Source: Bradyrhizobium sp. 170
Lineage (GTDB): Bacteria; Pseudomonadota; Alphaproteobacteria; Rhizobiales; Xanthobacteraceae
NCBI RefSeq assembly: GCF_023101085.1
Contig: NZ_CP064703.1
Location: forward strand, 1,550,001 to 1,614,000
Direction of reading: 5' to 3'
Length of the DNA stretch: 64,000 nt
Translations under genes and position numbers: made by a program
Notes under the pieces: model-generated
Told to the model about the DNA's origin: nothing
The model's input: the letters and a program-made list of their open reading frames with translations, nothing else
Database searches by the model: none
Shown: positions 45,837-54,886 of the stretch, one piece after another
Numbering within the stretch: the stretch's first letter is position 1
How the letters are laid out: the number at the start of each line of letters is the position of its first letter

Positions 45837-46800
45837 GTGCGCCCAGCATGGGCGCACTCTTATGGGTGAAAGTCCCGTCGCGAGTTGATCACAACGAGCG
45901 AAGCGAAGCGCAACTGCACGAGGGTGACCGAGTGTGGGCGTGGAGCGAAGCTGCGGGCTGCGCGATCAAGCGGGTGCGGGCCAACAAAGGCGCAGCTGGT
46001 GGGGACGGTCTGCACATTGACCAGACCGTCGCACATCTGCGTACGGCGTGGCGGGCGATCCGCGAGCACCTATTGTCGGGGACATACCGGCCCAGTCCGG
46101 TACGACGGGTGACGATCCCCAAGCCTGACGGTGGCGAGCGCGAGCTTGGCATTCGGACGGTGACGGATCGTTGGATCCAGCAGGCGCTGCTGCAGGTGCT
46201 GCAGCCCATTTTTGATCCGACCTTCGCGAGCACAGCTACGGCTTCCGGCCCGGTCGAAGCGCGCATGATGCCGTCCTCGCGGCGCAGTCATACGTGCAAT
46301 CGGGTCGCCGGATCGTGGTGGATGTGGACCTGGAAAAGTTCTTTGACCCGGTCAATCACGACATCCTCATCGACCGCTTTCAGAAACGGATCGGGGACAC
46401 CGGAGTCATCCGGCTGATCCGGGCGTATCTGAACAGCGGAATCATGGACGATGGCGTGGTCCAGACGCGTACGATGGGGACGCCGCAAGGCGGGCCGCTA
46501 TCGCCGCTGCTGGCCAATGTCCTGCTCGATGAAGTGGACAAGGCGCTGCAACATCGGGGCCATTGCTTCGTGTGTTACGCCGACGATGCGAACGTCTACG
46601 TTCGCAGCCGCCGGGCGGACCGGGTGATGGGCTGCTTCGGCGGCTCTACGGCAAGCTGCGCTTGACGGTCAACGAGACCAAAAGCGCAGTGGCCAGTGTG
46701 TTCGGTCGCAAGTTCCTGGGCTACAGCTTCTGGCCAGATCCGGGCGGCGCGATCAAACGCAAGGTTGCCGACAAGCCGCTGAGGACGTGTGCGGGACGCC
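45837..46800 (+). mobile_element. Group II intron, 5' part (3' end missing)
   Basis: GTGCGCCCAGCATGGGCGCA followed by TATGGGTGAAAGTCCCGTCG is the standard 5' start of bacterial group II introns (domain I). The encoded reverse transcriptase follows, but the frame dies at ~46800, before the maturase domain, and domains V/VI are not seen. It begins right behind a terminator T-run, a target preference known for bacterial class C introns. Confidence 0.85.
45900..46795 (+). pseudogene. Group II intron reverse transcriptase/maturase, truncated and frameshifted
   Basis: Frame 1 gives KRVRANKGAAGGDGLHIDQT, then AIREHLLSGTYRPSPVRRVT and IPKPDGGERELGIRTVTDRW (RT0-RT2). After ~46230 a shift gives SYVQSGRRIVVDVDLEKFFD and GTPQGGPLSPLLANVLLDEV, with the catalytic motif CYADDANVYV. 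After ~46630 another shift gives KLRLTVNETKSAVASVFGRK and FLGYSFWPDPGGAIKRKVADK, then the match ends. The thumb, X and DNA-binding domains are absent. Confidence 0.85.
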
Positions 46801-46858
46801 GGGTTCTTGCGTCGCATCTGTTACTATTCGGCAAGGCATGAAGCTGGTGCTGTTAATC

Positions 46859-47926
46859 CTATCTGTCTATTGAAGGCTTTGGCGTCGTGTTGGTACGGGT
46901 GGGTAGTATCGGATACTCGATCTTAGGTAGGCGCCCGGTTAGCGAATTCAGAAACGCGACAATGTCGTTTTCTTCCCCATCACTAAGCTTGGCGCCGAGC
47001 TGGATTTCACTCATCAGGGCGACAGCTTGCTTCAGGCTCCAAACCTGGCCCGAATGGAAGTAAGGGGCTCGCAACGCGACGTTCCGCAACGGCGCCGCGC
47101 GGAAGACATATTCGTCGCCGACCGCCTTGGTGACCGCGAATCGGCCCTTATCGCCTTCCGGAAGCAGGGTTGCATCCGGCGTCTTCATCACGCCGAACGG
47201 GAAGTAGGCCTGTCCACCGACATTGATTCCATTGTGGCAAGAGGAGCATCCCTTCTCCATAAACAGCGCCAACCCTGACTTCTGCTGATCATCGAGAGCA
47301 TGTGTATTGCCCTCCAAATACTGATCGAACGGGGCCGCAGGTGTAATGAGAGTCGCTTCAAAAGCCTCGATTGCCTTCGCAAAGTTTTCAAAGCTGACCG
47401 GTCTCGCTTCGTTCGGGAAAGCGTTTTTGAACAAGACGACATAGCTGGTCATTGAGTTCAAGGTGTCGAGCACACGATCCGGAGTCGCATTCATTTCGGC
47501 ACTCGCCTGCACAGGGCCAGTTGCTTGCGCCTTGAGGTCCGCGGCGCGTCCGTCCCAGAATTGCGCCGCATTGAACACTGCGTTGTAGACGGTTGGAGCT
47601 CGACGTAGGCCGACCTTCCAGCCGTGACCGACGGAGGTCGGACCGGCATCGACTCCGCCGCTGCCGAGGTTGTGGCACGTATTGCAGCTAATGATCTCGC
47701 TTGCCGATAGCCGCGGATCGAAGAACAGAATCTTGCCAAGCTCGACCTTTTCATGCGTGACTGGATTGTCCTTTACCGCAGGAATGACTGAGGGGATCGG
47801 ATGGAAGATCTGCCTGGCGGTTCTCATCAGATCATCGTCCGCGCTAGCTCCTGACGACATCAGCAACCCAATCGCCAAAACAGATGCTTCAGCCACAAGC
47901 CGAAGCTCCCGGATCGATTTGTTCAT
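46859..47926 (-). CDS. Di-haem cytochrome c peroxidase (CcpA/MauG family)
   Basis: A 355-aa periplasmic enzyme with signal peptide (VAEASVLAIGLLMSSGASA). Two haem sites, CNTCH and CSSCH, lie in the two cytochrome c domains. LGKILFFDPRLSASEIISCN, RRAPTVYNAVFNAAQFWDGR and RAAPLRNVALRAPYFHSG are the family's conserved segments. It reduces hydrogen peroxide with electrons from small c-type cytochromes. It is intact between a dead intron and 1.2 kb of empty sequence. Confidence 0.93.
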   Translation of the reverse strand: MNKSIRELRLVAEASVLAIGLLMSSGASADDDLMRTARQIFHPIPSVIPAVKDNPVTHEKVELGKILFFDPRLSASEIISCNTCHNLGSGGVDAGPTSVGHGWKVGLRRAPTVYNAVFNAAQFWDGRAADLKAQATGPVQASAEMNATPDRVLDTLNSMTSYVVLFKNAFPNEARPVSFENFAKAIEAFEATLITPAAPFDQYLEGNTHALDDQQKSGLALFMEKGCSSCHNGINVGGQAYFPFGVMKTPDATLLPEGDKGRFAVTKAVGDEYVFRAAPLRNVALRAPYFHSGQVWSLKQAVALMSEIQLGAKLSDGEENDIVAFLNSLTGRLPKIEYPILPTRTNTTPKPSIDR

Positions 47927-49103
47927 ACACCCGCCTCATCAGTTCTGATTGTTAATCAAGGAAACAGTCGAAAGCGATGCCACACCCCGTTCCCACAACG
48001 GGCCGGCGCAGCATGCACCGGATCCTTTCAAGCGAGGCTGCATCAAATGTTCGATTTCGAGGTGCTCGCTGCCGGCGTTCGCCCACGAGGCGTCAGACCG
48101 TTATTTGATTCGCGAGTTCGCTTTGAGCTTAGATCACGACCTTCCTATTGGTAGATCAGACTAGCGCCTCAACCTTCGGCATGATGGCCGATCTGACAAC
48201 AACAAGCGTGCCGAAAAAGGATAATCTGTCCGGTGGCCGCATCGGTTCTCCATTAAGCGATTGGGTGGGCAATACGCTCCAGCGAAGTTGATCGTATCTG
48301 TCTTACACCGCTGGTCGCGCTAGCGCTCACGGTGCGGCTGGACAATAGCAACCCCCATGCCAGTTGCATCTGACATGCAAGCTGCTGATTAAGTTACAGA
48401 ACGAGTCCGGGCTACCGAACAACGTCGGATGTCTTGGCTTGATGAATACATACAGTGTCACAGATGCGACAAGCGCCAGTCCCGGCTAGACATCATCGCA
48501 GAAACTTTTGTGATGAGATCCAATTGCCAGCTTGCCGGCCGCACGTGGGACGGCGGTAATAAGATCTACGCTGGCCTACGGCGAGACACTGAGCCGAGGC
48601 GCCCGGCGCTGCGCATCGCTCACGATTTCGCCTCGCCCTGCCGACTGAAGGCTCTCCGACCTCATATCCGGGCCGGCTCTTCGCGCGCCGCCGCCGAAAT
48701 CCCACTCGCTTGTAACAGACGAGCCCCCAAGCCTGAACATGGCTTGTCTTGAACCCCACCTGGGGTTCGCTGGCATGGCAATTGCCGATCTCAAATCTGT
48801 TACCCACAGTTTGACGGTACGACCGTCCGATTACTCAGATACTCCCATTCGACACCAGCTTAAGTGGCCGGCCTGACACCTGATCGGGCCGCGTGTTGGT
48901 TGGAATAAGATAACGATTTCGACTCACTCACGGGCGAGTGGCAGCTTTTGAAATCCTGCGCGCTGATGGCAAAAATCGCTGAACTTCTGCGGTAGCGACG
49001 GTCACTTCGTGCTCTTGCGTTGAAAGACTTCGATACAAGAGGACATGCTGGGAGGAGATCGTTACATCATGTCCGCAGTGTCCATGGCTGTTTCAAGCTA
49101 GAT
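47927..49103. other. No supported gene (about 1.2 kb)
   Basis: Only unconvincing frames. One stretch at 48936-48966 (GAGTGGCAGCTTTTGAAATC) loosely resembles the tts box and points towards the small gene at 49104; see the findings. Confidence 0.55.
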
Positions 49104-49304
49104 ATGGTGTCCGTGATGGCTTCGATTGACGATCGCTTGAATGAGATCAGATACGTGCGGAATGATATTTGGCGCTGTCGAAGAAGACTTCAAAGCGAGC
49201 TAAGTGATCTCGAGCGTAAGGTTCTCGAAGAGCGCCTGCTTGAGCGGCAATCTGCCTTTGAACGGCTCCTAGCGACCACGTTTCCTTTTACATGGACACT
49301 GTGA
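49104..49304 (+). CDS. Small helical hypothetical protein
   Basis: A 66-aa frame from ATG 49104 (the open frame extends to 49020). It is highly charged and predicted helical: DDRLNEIRYVRNDIWRCRRR then LQSELSDLERKVLEERLLER, with heptad-like Leu spacing suggesting a coiled coil. No family recognised. Coding status is moderately likely from composition. Confidence 0.4.
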   Translation: MVSVMASIDDRLNEIRYVRNDIWRCRRRLQSELSDLERKVLEERLLERQSAFERLLATTFPFTWTL

Positions 49305-49688
49305 AGCAAAATTCGGGACCTGTGCCGCGGGTCATTGGCGCGGAAAATGGTGTCCGCTCATAGAACGCATGCGCCTGCGTCAGGAACGTAGCGCTCCGTC
49401 GCCGCGGGCCGTCGCGCCCGTCATGGCCGCCGCCGAGCTGAATGCGTCGGCCCTCAGCCTTGGTTCACCGATGTGCTGGCCCGCGGCGCACCGTGAGCGC
49501 CGATAATGAAACCGTTCGGGCCGCCCATCCAGGCCCACCGCTGGGGGGGATACCGATTGCCCCGTTTCTGCGACACCGCGGTCACATGAGTAGCTTTCAT
49601 CCGACAGAGCGATCGAAGAAGCTTGAATCGGCCGTAGCGTCAGATTGTACAGAGCAGGCGAACGATACTCCAGACTAGGTGTAGCCGA

Positions 49689-50195
49689 ATGAGAAGACCC
49701 GTTATCGCTTTTGTATTATGTTCCGCTCTCGAGTTGCTCGGGCTAAGCACGGGCGCGGTTGCGGACACAAGGCGGTACGCGTGCACGATCACTGCCGCCG
49801 ATAGAGAGCCGGTCGGAGTTCGGGACGAGCGGGTCATTCTCACGGTTCAATATGGCTGCCGGATCGCGGATGGTCTCTTGAGTGACGCGGGGATTACAGC
49901 AGTGTCCGTCAGCGAGTGGGCTGCTGATAAAGGAACATACTTAGCGTCCCTGGAATTTCACCGCGCGCTGGAGGGAGTTGCAATTGGGCAACTCTCCGAG
50001 GTGACCGGCTTCTCTAGCATGGAAGGCGAGCAAGGCATTGCGGTCGCAACTTCCGGCACGACAGTATTCAAGTTCGCATCTGGCTCATTGGCAGCCCTTT
50101 CAGGGAAGACCCTTAAATTCACCACCAAACTCACTGGCCTACGTAGCTTCGAATTGGAGTTCACAGATTGGCCAGAATCTCTTTTTTGGAAGTGA
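49689..50195 (+). CDS. Secreted hypothetical protein
   Basis: A 168-aa protein with a clear Sec signal peptide (FVLCSALELLGLSTGAVADT) and a mature part rich in beta-strand-like stretches (RVILTVQYGCRI, GTTVFKFASGSLAALSG, KTLKFTTKLTGLRSFELEFT). Two Cys in the mature part (YACTI, YGCRI) could form a disulfide. No domain recognised. It stands alone, with no operon partner and no clear promoter box. Confidence 0.6.
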   Translation: MRRPVIAFVLCSALELLGLSTGAVADTRRYACTITAADREPVGVRDERVILTVQYGCRIADGLLSDAGITAVSVSEWAADKGTYLASLEFHRALEGVAIGQLSEVTGFSSMEGEQGIAVATSGTTVFKFASGSLAALSGKTLKFTTKLTGLRSFELEFTDWPESLFWK

Positions 50196-50599
50196 CTCGT
50201 GTCTCACGCTGATTTCCGCAAGCGCTCGGGCGGACGAGCCACTGTCGACTCTTAACTCCACACGATGAATACCGCTCCGGCCTGTGTGCCGTCCTCAAAG
50301 ACGAGCACACCGCAACAAAGGTTGAGCCCAAACTCCGAAGGCACTTGAAGGCGCTAGACTACTTCCCAGCGCAAATTAGGTGGACGCAGTCTGAATTCAG
50401 AGTCGGCCGGTCGGCGGAAAACTGCAAGGTCGAACGGATCGGCGCTTGACTGGTTAGGCTGCCATTGATTCATTCTTATGGATCATTAGTGAGCGAACCG
50501 TTAAAGCGCGCGACAAGCTCGTCGGCAAGCTGCCGGCCACCGGCGAGTTGCTGCGCGGTTCGTAGCTGGAGCGCACCGTCCGACATACCAAAGGCTGTC

Positions 50600-50932
50600 C
50601 TAAATGCGCGCGCGGCGAAGGGCACAGGTGTTCGTGCTCACCCTGACATACGCCGGCGGCCGAAGCGCTCAACGGCTTCTACCGCGAAGTACGTCGGACC
50701 TGGCTGCGTTGTCTGAGACGGCGGAGCCAGAAAAGTCGGCGCATGGGCTGGTCCGAGTTCGACACCCTGACGGCACGCTTCCGTCTGCTCGTTCCACGCA
50801 TCACTCGCACTTGGGCACAGGCGCGGATATGACGCGGGTTACCCCCGGGAACAGCCGGGTGCGGGAAAGCCGCCCGCCCGGATCTGTGAGGGCAAAGCCG
50901 AATGGCCGAGCTACTCGACCACGATCATAAGA
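50600..50932 (+). pseudogene. Group II intron, 3' part with reverse transcriptase C-terminus
   Basis: One frame ending in a stop at ~50832 reads NGFYREVRRTWLRCLRRRSQ, then GWSEFDTLTARFRLLVPRIT, the C-terminal maturase/DNA-binding end of another group II intron protein. Directly after it, AACAGCCGGGTGCGGGAAAG and GCCCGGATCTGTGAGGGC match the RNA just after the ORF in such introns. The 5' intron, RT core and clear domain V/VI end are missing. The C-terminal type differs from the intron at 45837, so they are separate elements. Confidence 0.65.
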
Positions 50933-50949
50933 CTAGGGCACGTTGACTG

Positions 50950-51499
50950 GCGGCAGGGACGCGGTCAGCCGCGGCACGAAGCTATCTTGGTGCCGGCCGC
51001 GTGCTGCCAACACTATTGTAAGCGCCACAAAAACGATCAGAAGTCCACGCATTCCGAAGAATTCCCCGCCAACTCCATCGCAATTATGAAACGGCTGACA
51101 CCTGATGCGCTTGCTCTAAGCTCGCCGCGAAATTGCCGCCGCGTTCAATGCAGGCTGTTAGGCTTGCAAAGTCGAAAAGATAAGCCCACTCAGTCGTCAA
51201 AAATCAATATTCCTTGTATTTCCGAGTAAGTCTGCGAACTATCGGGTGGTCAGCTTGAAAAATGCACCGCGTGCGTATGATGTCCTTGTGGCGGTAAGAC
51301 GTGGCCCGCTGCGATGCCGATCTCGCGATGCCAGCCCATGCACCGGTAAATTCCGGCATAGGGAGCCGTGGCTCCTGGCTCATGATCCTGGTCAAATGGC
51401 TCGCTGTTAGACTCGCGCAGATAACGCCCGTTCTTATAGCTCGCGATTCGTCATCTCTCAATCGGCTAGCTTAACTTTGCCTAAAGCCATCCATTCGGG
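50950..51499. other. No supported gene
   Basis: No recognised protein segment or RNA; short random frames only. Confidence 0.55.
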
Positions 51500-51537
51500 C
51501 GCAGAGTTGATCTGAAAAGCTAGCTGAGCCCGCCTTC
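51500..51537 (+). promoter_or_regulatory. Candidate tts box
   Basis: CGCAGAGTTGATCTGAAAAG followed by CTAGCTGAGCCCGCCTT resembles the TtsI-binding consensus (TCGTCAGCTT-N-TCGAAAGCT-N7-CCNCCTA), mainly in GAAAAGCT, the 7-8 nt gap and CCGCCT. It lies about 330 nt before the gene at 51866, longer than usual. The left half is poor. Confidence 0.4.
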
Positions 51538-51865
51538 TGGCCTTCTGCGAGCGTGCTTGTTTATCTTTCGACAGTGCGCCCCGCAGATTGCCGCCAGTGC
51601 GGAGGAGCCCGCGCCATCGCGAGTGTACTTAGAGCTATGGCCGCGATCGTATCGTGCGTTTTTTCATTGCCTGTGCAGCGTTAATGCGCCGAGTGCCTGT
51701 TGGCGCGGTAAAACATCGATTCGTTGAACGAGAGTCGTGTTGGACGCTGAAGCGGCATGATCTTTCCCGATATCTTTCTGCGCATGACCAAGTACTTTCG
51801 CATGGACGCTCTTGACCGTCATCTACTATCGCGGCAACGAGAGCCATTATAGATCGAGAGAAAGA

Positions 51866-52381
51866 ATGATGGATGCGATTGATCAAGCGAACGGTTCGGA
51901 ATTGCCGCCCGTCTTGCAGAAGTCATCAAGACGCCTTCCGTGGGTTTTTGGATTTGTCGCCGTCTTCATCGGGCTATGCGTTGGGGGTGCATTTTACTGG
52001 CCCCATATCGACCGAATGATCGAGGCGTCAGCGGCACGTGAAGTCGTCCCAATGCCGGCGTTGTCACCTGAAGACAAGGCGGCCCTTTCGGAGATTCGGT
52101 CGGGGCAACAGGAGGTGAGCGAGGAGATTTCAGCGCTTAACCGCAACATCGATGCGCAGCAAGCCGATTTGAAACGGATGTTAGATCAAATCGCAGCCCT
52201 GACCTCAAGAATTGAGTCTCTGCAGAACATTGCTGCGCCTCTTCCTGCAGATATTCGTCCGCCAGCAGCCCAGGCCGCTTCAAAGCCGACTACAAGAGCC
52301 ACTCGCCCGCCTAAACCAGAAGGGCCGGTTTCCGTCGGGGGCGCACCGCTGGTTCCCGAGCCGGAGACGGACCGCCGATGA
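51866..52381 (+). CDS. Membrane-anchored coiled-coil hypothetical protein
   Basis: A 171-aa protein; ATG 51866 follows GAGAGAAAG. A cytoplasmic N-terminus, then one membrane helix (LPWVFGFVAVFIGLCVGGAF), then a periplasmic coiled coil (EEISALNRNIDAQQADLKRM, LDQIAALTSRIESLQNI), and a Pro/Ala-rich tail ending PVSVGGAPLVPEPETDRR. No catalytic motif. The layout resembles a stalk or scaffold. It lies 3 kb from the type III operon, with a candidate tts box upstream. Confidence 0.65.
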   Translation: MMDAIDQANGSELPPVLQKSSRRLPWVFGFVAVFIGLCVGGAFYWPHIDRMIEASAAREVVPMPALSPEDKAALSEIRSGQQEVSEEISALNRNIDAQQADLKRMLDQIAALTSRIESLQNIAAPLPADIRPPAAQAASKPTTRATRPPKPEGPVSVGGAPLVPEPETDRR

Positions 52382-52462
52382 TCCAATCATGAAGCCTCGA
52401 GCCTGCCAGACATGGCGTCACTGAGAGGATGCAAGTCGAACTAAGAGCGAAGATCGCGCTGC

Positions 52463-53524
52463 TCACGTTTGGTCCTCCCAGTCGCGTTCGGTGAGGAGGA
52501 CGAGAATGCGGCTCGACCGGTCGAGTCCGAGATCGCTTGTATGGCTCGGGTCTGCGAGAGCAGCCATGGCACCCGCCAGGCCCGCTGCACCGGACGGCGT
52601 GGTGGCGAGGCCATCATGGGCGGAGAGTACGCGAACAGCATCCACCAATTCCGCCTCGGGCACGGTAATGGCCCGAGCGCCGTGACGCCTGAGCACCGCA
52701 ACGGCGGGCGCACTCGCCTGGCCGCAGGAGAGCATCTCCGCGGATGTTCGAAGATCGCCTATCACCCGAATCGGGCGACCGGCCGCGAGCGCGGGCGCAA
52801 GACACGCGGCGGTTTCCGGCTCGACCGTCACGATGCATTCCGGAGGTGCCAGCCAGCCCGAGAGGCCCTCGGCGATGGCAGCGGCGAGTCCGCCGACACC
52901 AGCTTGTATAAAGACGTGTGTCGGACGCCCATGGCCGGCGAAGTCTACTTGATCGCGGATTTCCGCCGCCGTGACGCCGTATCCCGCCATGACGTCGCAA
53001 ACGATGGGGTCGTTCGGATCGTCGGTCGTGTCGGCGACAAGAATGCCGGCGCCTTGGCAGGCCGCGGCTGCGGCCGCATCAACTGCATTGTCGTAGGTGC
53101 CCGGCACCCACACGATCTCGGCACTCTGATTCTCGATGCGGCGCGCGCGCGCGTTCGGCACGCCCTCGTGCAGGAACACGCGGGCGGGCGCCCCGGCAAA
53201 GCGCGCGGCGGCAGCTACCGCGAGCCCGTGATTACCGTCACTGGCGCAGACCAGGGTCGGCTGCCCCTTAGGTCGGGCCGCGAGAAGGTCGGCCACCTGC
53301 ATGCGCGAGGCCCGGGCGAGCGCACGCAACCCGGCATAGGTGCCACCAAGCGACTTGAAGCTGCCGAGCATGCGGCGGCCCTCGTCTTTCGCTAGCACCT
53401 GCGCCACTCCGAGCCGCTCCGCCAGCGCCGGAAGGTTCAGGAGTGGCGTCGGCGCGTATGCGGGATCGAGGCCGGCGAGCTCGGCTGCGATCGCATTGAC
53501 TGGTGAAGAAGAGGTGCTGTTCAT
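52463..53524 (-). CDS. PLP-dependent diaminopropionate ammonia-lyase-like enzyme
   Basis: A 353-aa fold-type II PLP enzyme starting at ATG 53524; the open frame continues upstream but is not protein-like. The Schiff-base Lys57 is in MLGSFKSLGG, the phosphate or PLP-binding stretch is VCASDGNHGLAVAAAARFAG, and the glycine loop is VFIQAGVGGLAAAIAEGL. KDEGRRM and the layout fit DpaL (2,3-diaminopropionate to pyruvate and ammonia) better than threonine synthase or serine dehydratase, but substrate is not proven. It is intact and stands alone. Confidence 0.78.
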   Translation of the reverse strand: MNSTSSSPVNAIAAELAGLDPAYAPTPLLNLPALAERLGVAQVLAKDEGRRMLGSFKSLGGTYAGLRALARASRMQVADLLAARPKGQPTLVCASDGNHGLAVAAAARFAGAPARVFLHEGVPNARARRIENQSAEIVWVPGTYDNAVDAAAAAACQGAGILVADTTDDPNDPIVCDVMAGYGVTAAEIRDQVDFAGHGRPTHVFIQAGVGGLAAAIAEGLSGWLAPPECIVTVEPETAACLAPALAAGRPIRVIGDLRTSAEMLSCGQASAPAVAVLRRHGARAITVPEAELVDAVRVLSAHDGLATTPSGAAGLAGAMAALADPSHTSDLGLDRSSRILVLLTERDWEDQT

Positions 53525-53720
53525 GCGTTGATCTTGCCCGCTACAGGTGACGGCTGCTGCCGGAGCGTTGCACAGCAACTGTTTCCGCCGATCATAACCA
53601 GCTGTACCTGCGAGCACCACCCTCGACGACTTCGATCGCGCGCTTCTCGCGGAGGCCCTTTTCGTGCTCGCGTCCGCCTCCGCAAATTTAAATGCGCATC
53701 TGCGCAATGATCTGAGAGTT

Positions 53721-54090
53721 TTATCGGCAGGAAGTCTCTGCGAGCCGTAAGAAGTCTGTGAGCAGCACGTGCCATCGTTGCGTAAGTATGAATTCGGGGT
53801 GAAACGGCAGGCCGTAAGTTGGTTGATAACGATGTGCGAGAGCCATGACCTCGCCCTCTTCCGAACGCGCTGTCACCATGAGATCCCGCGAGAAGACCTC
53901 GTCGAACTCGACGACAAGAGAATGGTAGCGGCCGACGCAAAGTGGGGACGGGAGTCCTGTGAAAAGCCCCCGGCCGTCATGGCTAATATGCGAGGCCCGT
54001 CCATGCAGACCTGCGCGCACGACGCGTCCGCCGAAAACGCTCCCAATACACTGATGTCCGAGGCAGATGCCGGCGGTTCAAGGTCTGCCA
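53721..54090 (-). pseudogene. Class I glutamine amidotransferase (TrpG/PabA-like), C-terminal half
   Basis: Pieces read PAGICLGHQCIGSVFGGRVV (nucleophile Cys) and then, after a frameshift at ~54020, AGLHGRASHISHDGRGLFTG, LPSPLCVGRYHSLVVEFDEV and GLPFHPEFILTQRWHVLLTD (catalytic His; the acid residue after it is changed or shifted). The N-terminal part is gone; at ~54085 the sequence switches to the ImmA/IrrE fragment. Confidence 0.65.
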
Positions 54091-54700
54091 ATTCCTCTAA
54101 GTCCTCCAGAGGGAATGGCAGAGCGTTTTTGATGTCGGTAATGGATTGGACATTAGCTTCACACAACATTTCGAAGCAGCGCCGAATGAGGTGAGGCGAT
54201 TCTATTTCCATTTTACCGTCAAATGGTTCACCTTTGCGCCATCGGCGCCGTGCGTAATCATCCATAAGCGCTTGGCCGACAAATCATCCAAGATGTCGAG
54301 CGACTTGCAGCGCATTATCATTGCACTGACCGAAACGCCCCATCTCTCCTTAAGACTGAGCATGCCATCCAATGTTGGGGCGTATAGCTCGTCTAGGAAG
54401 TCACGCTCAGGAAGCAGCATAAAACTTGCAAACTGGTCAGCATGCTTCTCCAAGATCTTATAAGTCGTGCGGTTGTTTAGATACTCTTGTGTCACCTTCC
54501 GATGAAGTAAAACGTGTGCGAGTTCATGCAGTGCATCAAGGCGCTGTCTCGATGCGCTCGCCTTGTCTCGTGATAACATAATGAAGGGAATGCCAAACCG
54601 GTCAGACCATTGCGAAAAAGCATCCACCTTTTCCGCGCGAACGTGAATACGAGAAACAAGAATACCGCTTTCTTCAATACGGACGGCGACCGGCCATCCC
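54085..54700 (-). pseudogene. ImmA/IrrE-family metallopeptidase fragment
   Basis: The frame from ~54627 carries SQWSDRFGIPFIMLSRDKAS, the zinc motif LHELAHVLLH, EKHADQFASFMLLPERDFLD and LKERWGVSVSAMIMRC. After a frameshift at ~54255 it goes on as DDYARRRWRKGEPFDGKMEI and CEANVQSITDIKNALPFPLE to ~54085, where it is cut by the amidotransferase remnant. Family members often have an N-terminal XRE helix-turn-helix and act in phage or element control. That domain is not seen here. Confidence 0.7.
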
Positions 54701-54886
54701 CATACTGGAACACAAGGTGGTGCAACGGCAATTCTTGTGGGTCTGGAGTCGATTTACGAGACGCACGTCTCGCATGCTTGTACGGCGTCTGATCGGACGA
54801 TCGGTCCAGGCTCCCTGCACAACCCGCGCAACGGACTCATTGAGGAGCGCGGCTAACAGGAATTCGAAAACAAGCTCGTCTCAGTA

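Noticed and set aside
47941..47985. tts-box-like TCGAAAGC near 47970
   Set aside because: Only the central TCGAAAGC matches, both ends of the consensus fail, and no gene follows on that strand.
45837..50932. The two group II intron pieces as halves of one interrupted intron
   Set aside because: The C-terminal type at 50600 is not the one expected for the RT family at 45837.
18156..54700. nod boxes or nod/nif structural genes
   Set aside because: No nod-box-like 47-bp pattern and no nodABC, nifHDK or nifA segments were recognised; only the FdxN ferredoxin and suf remnants hint at a nif region.
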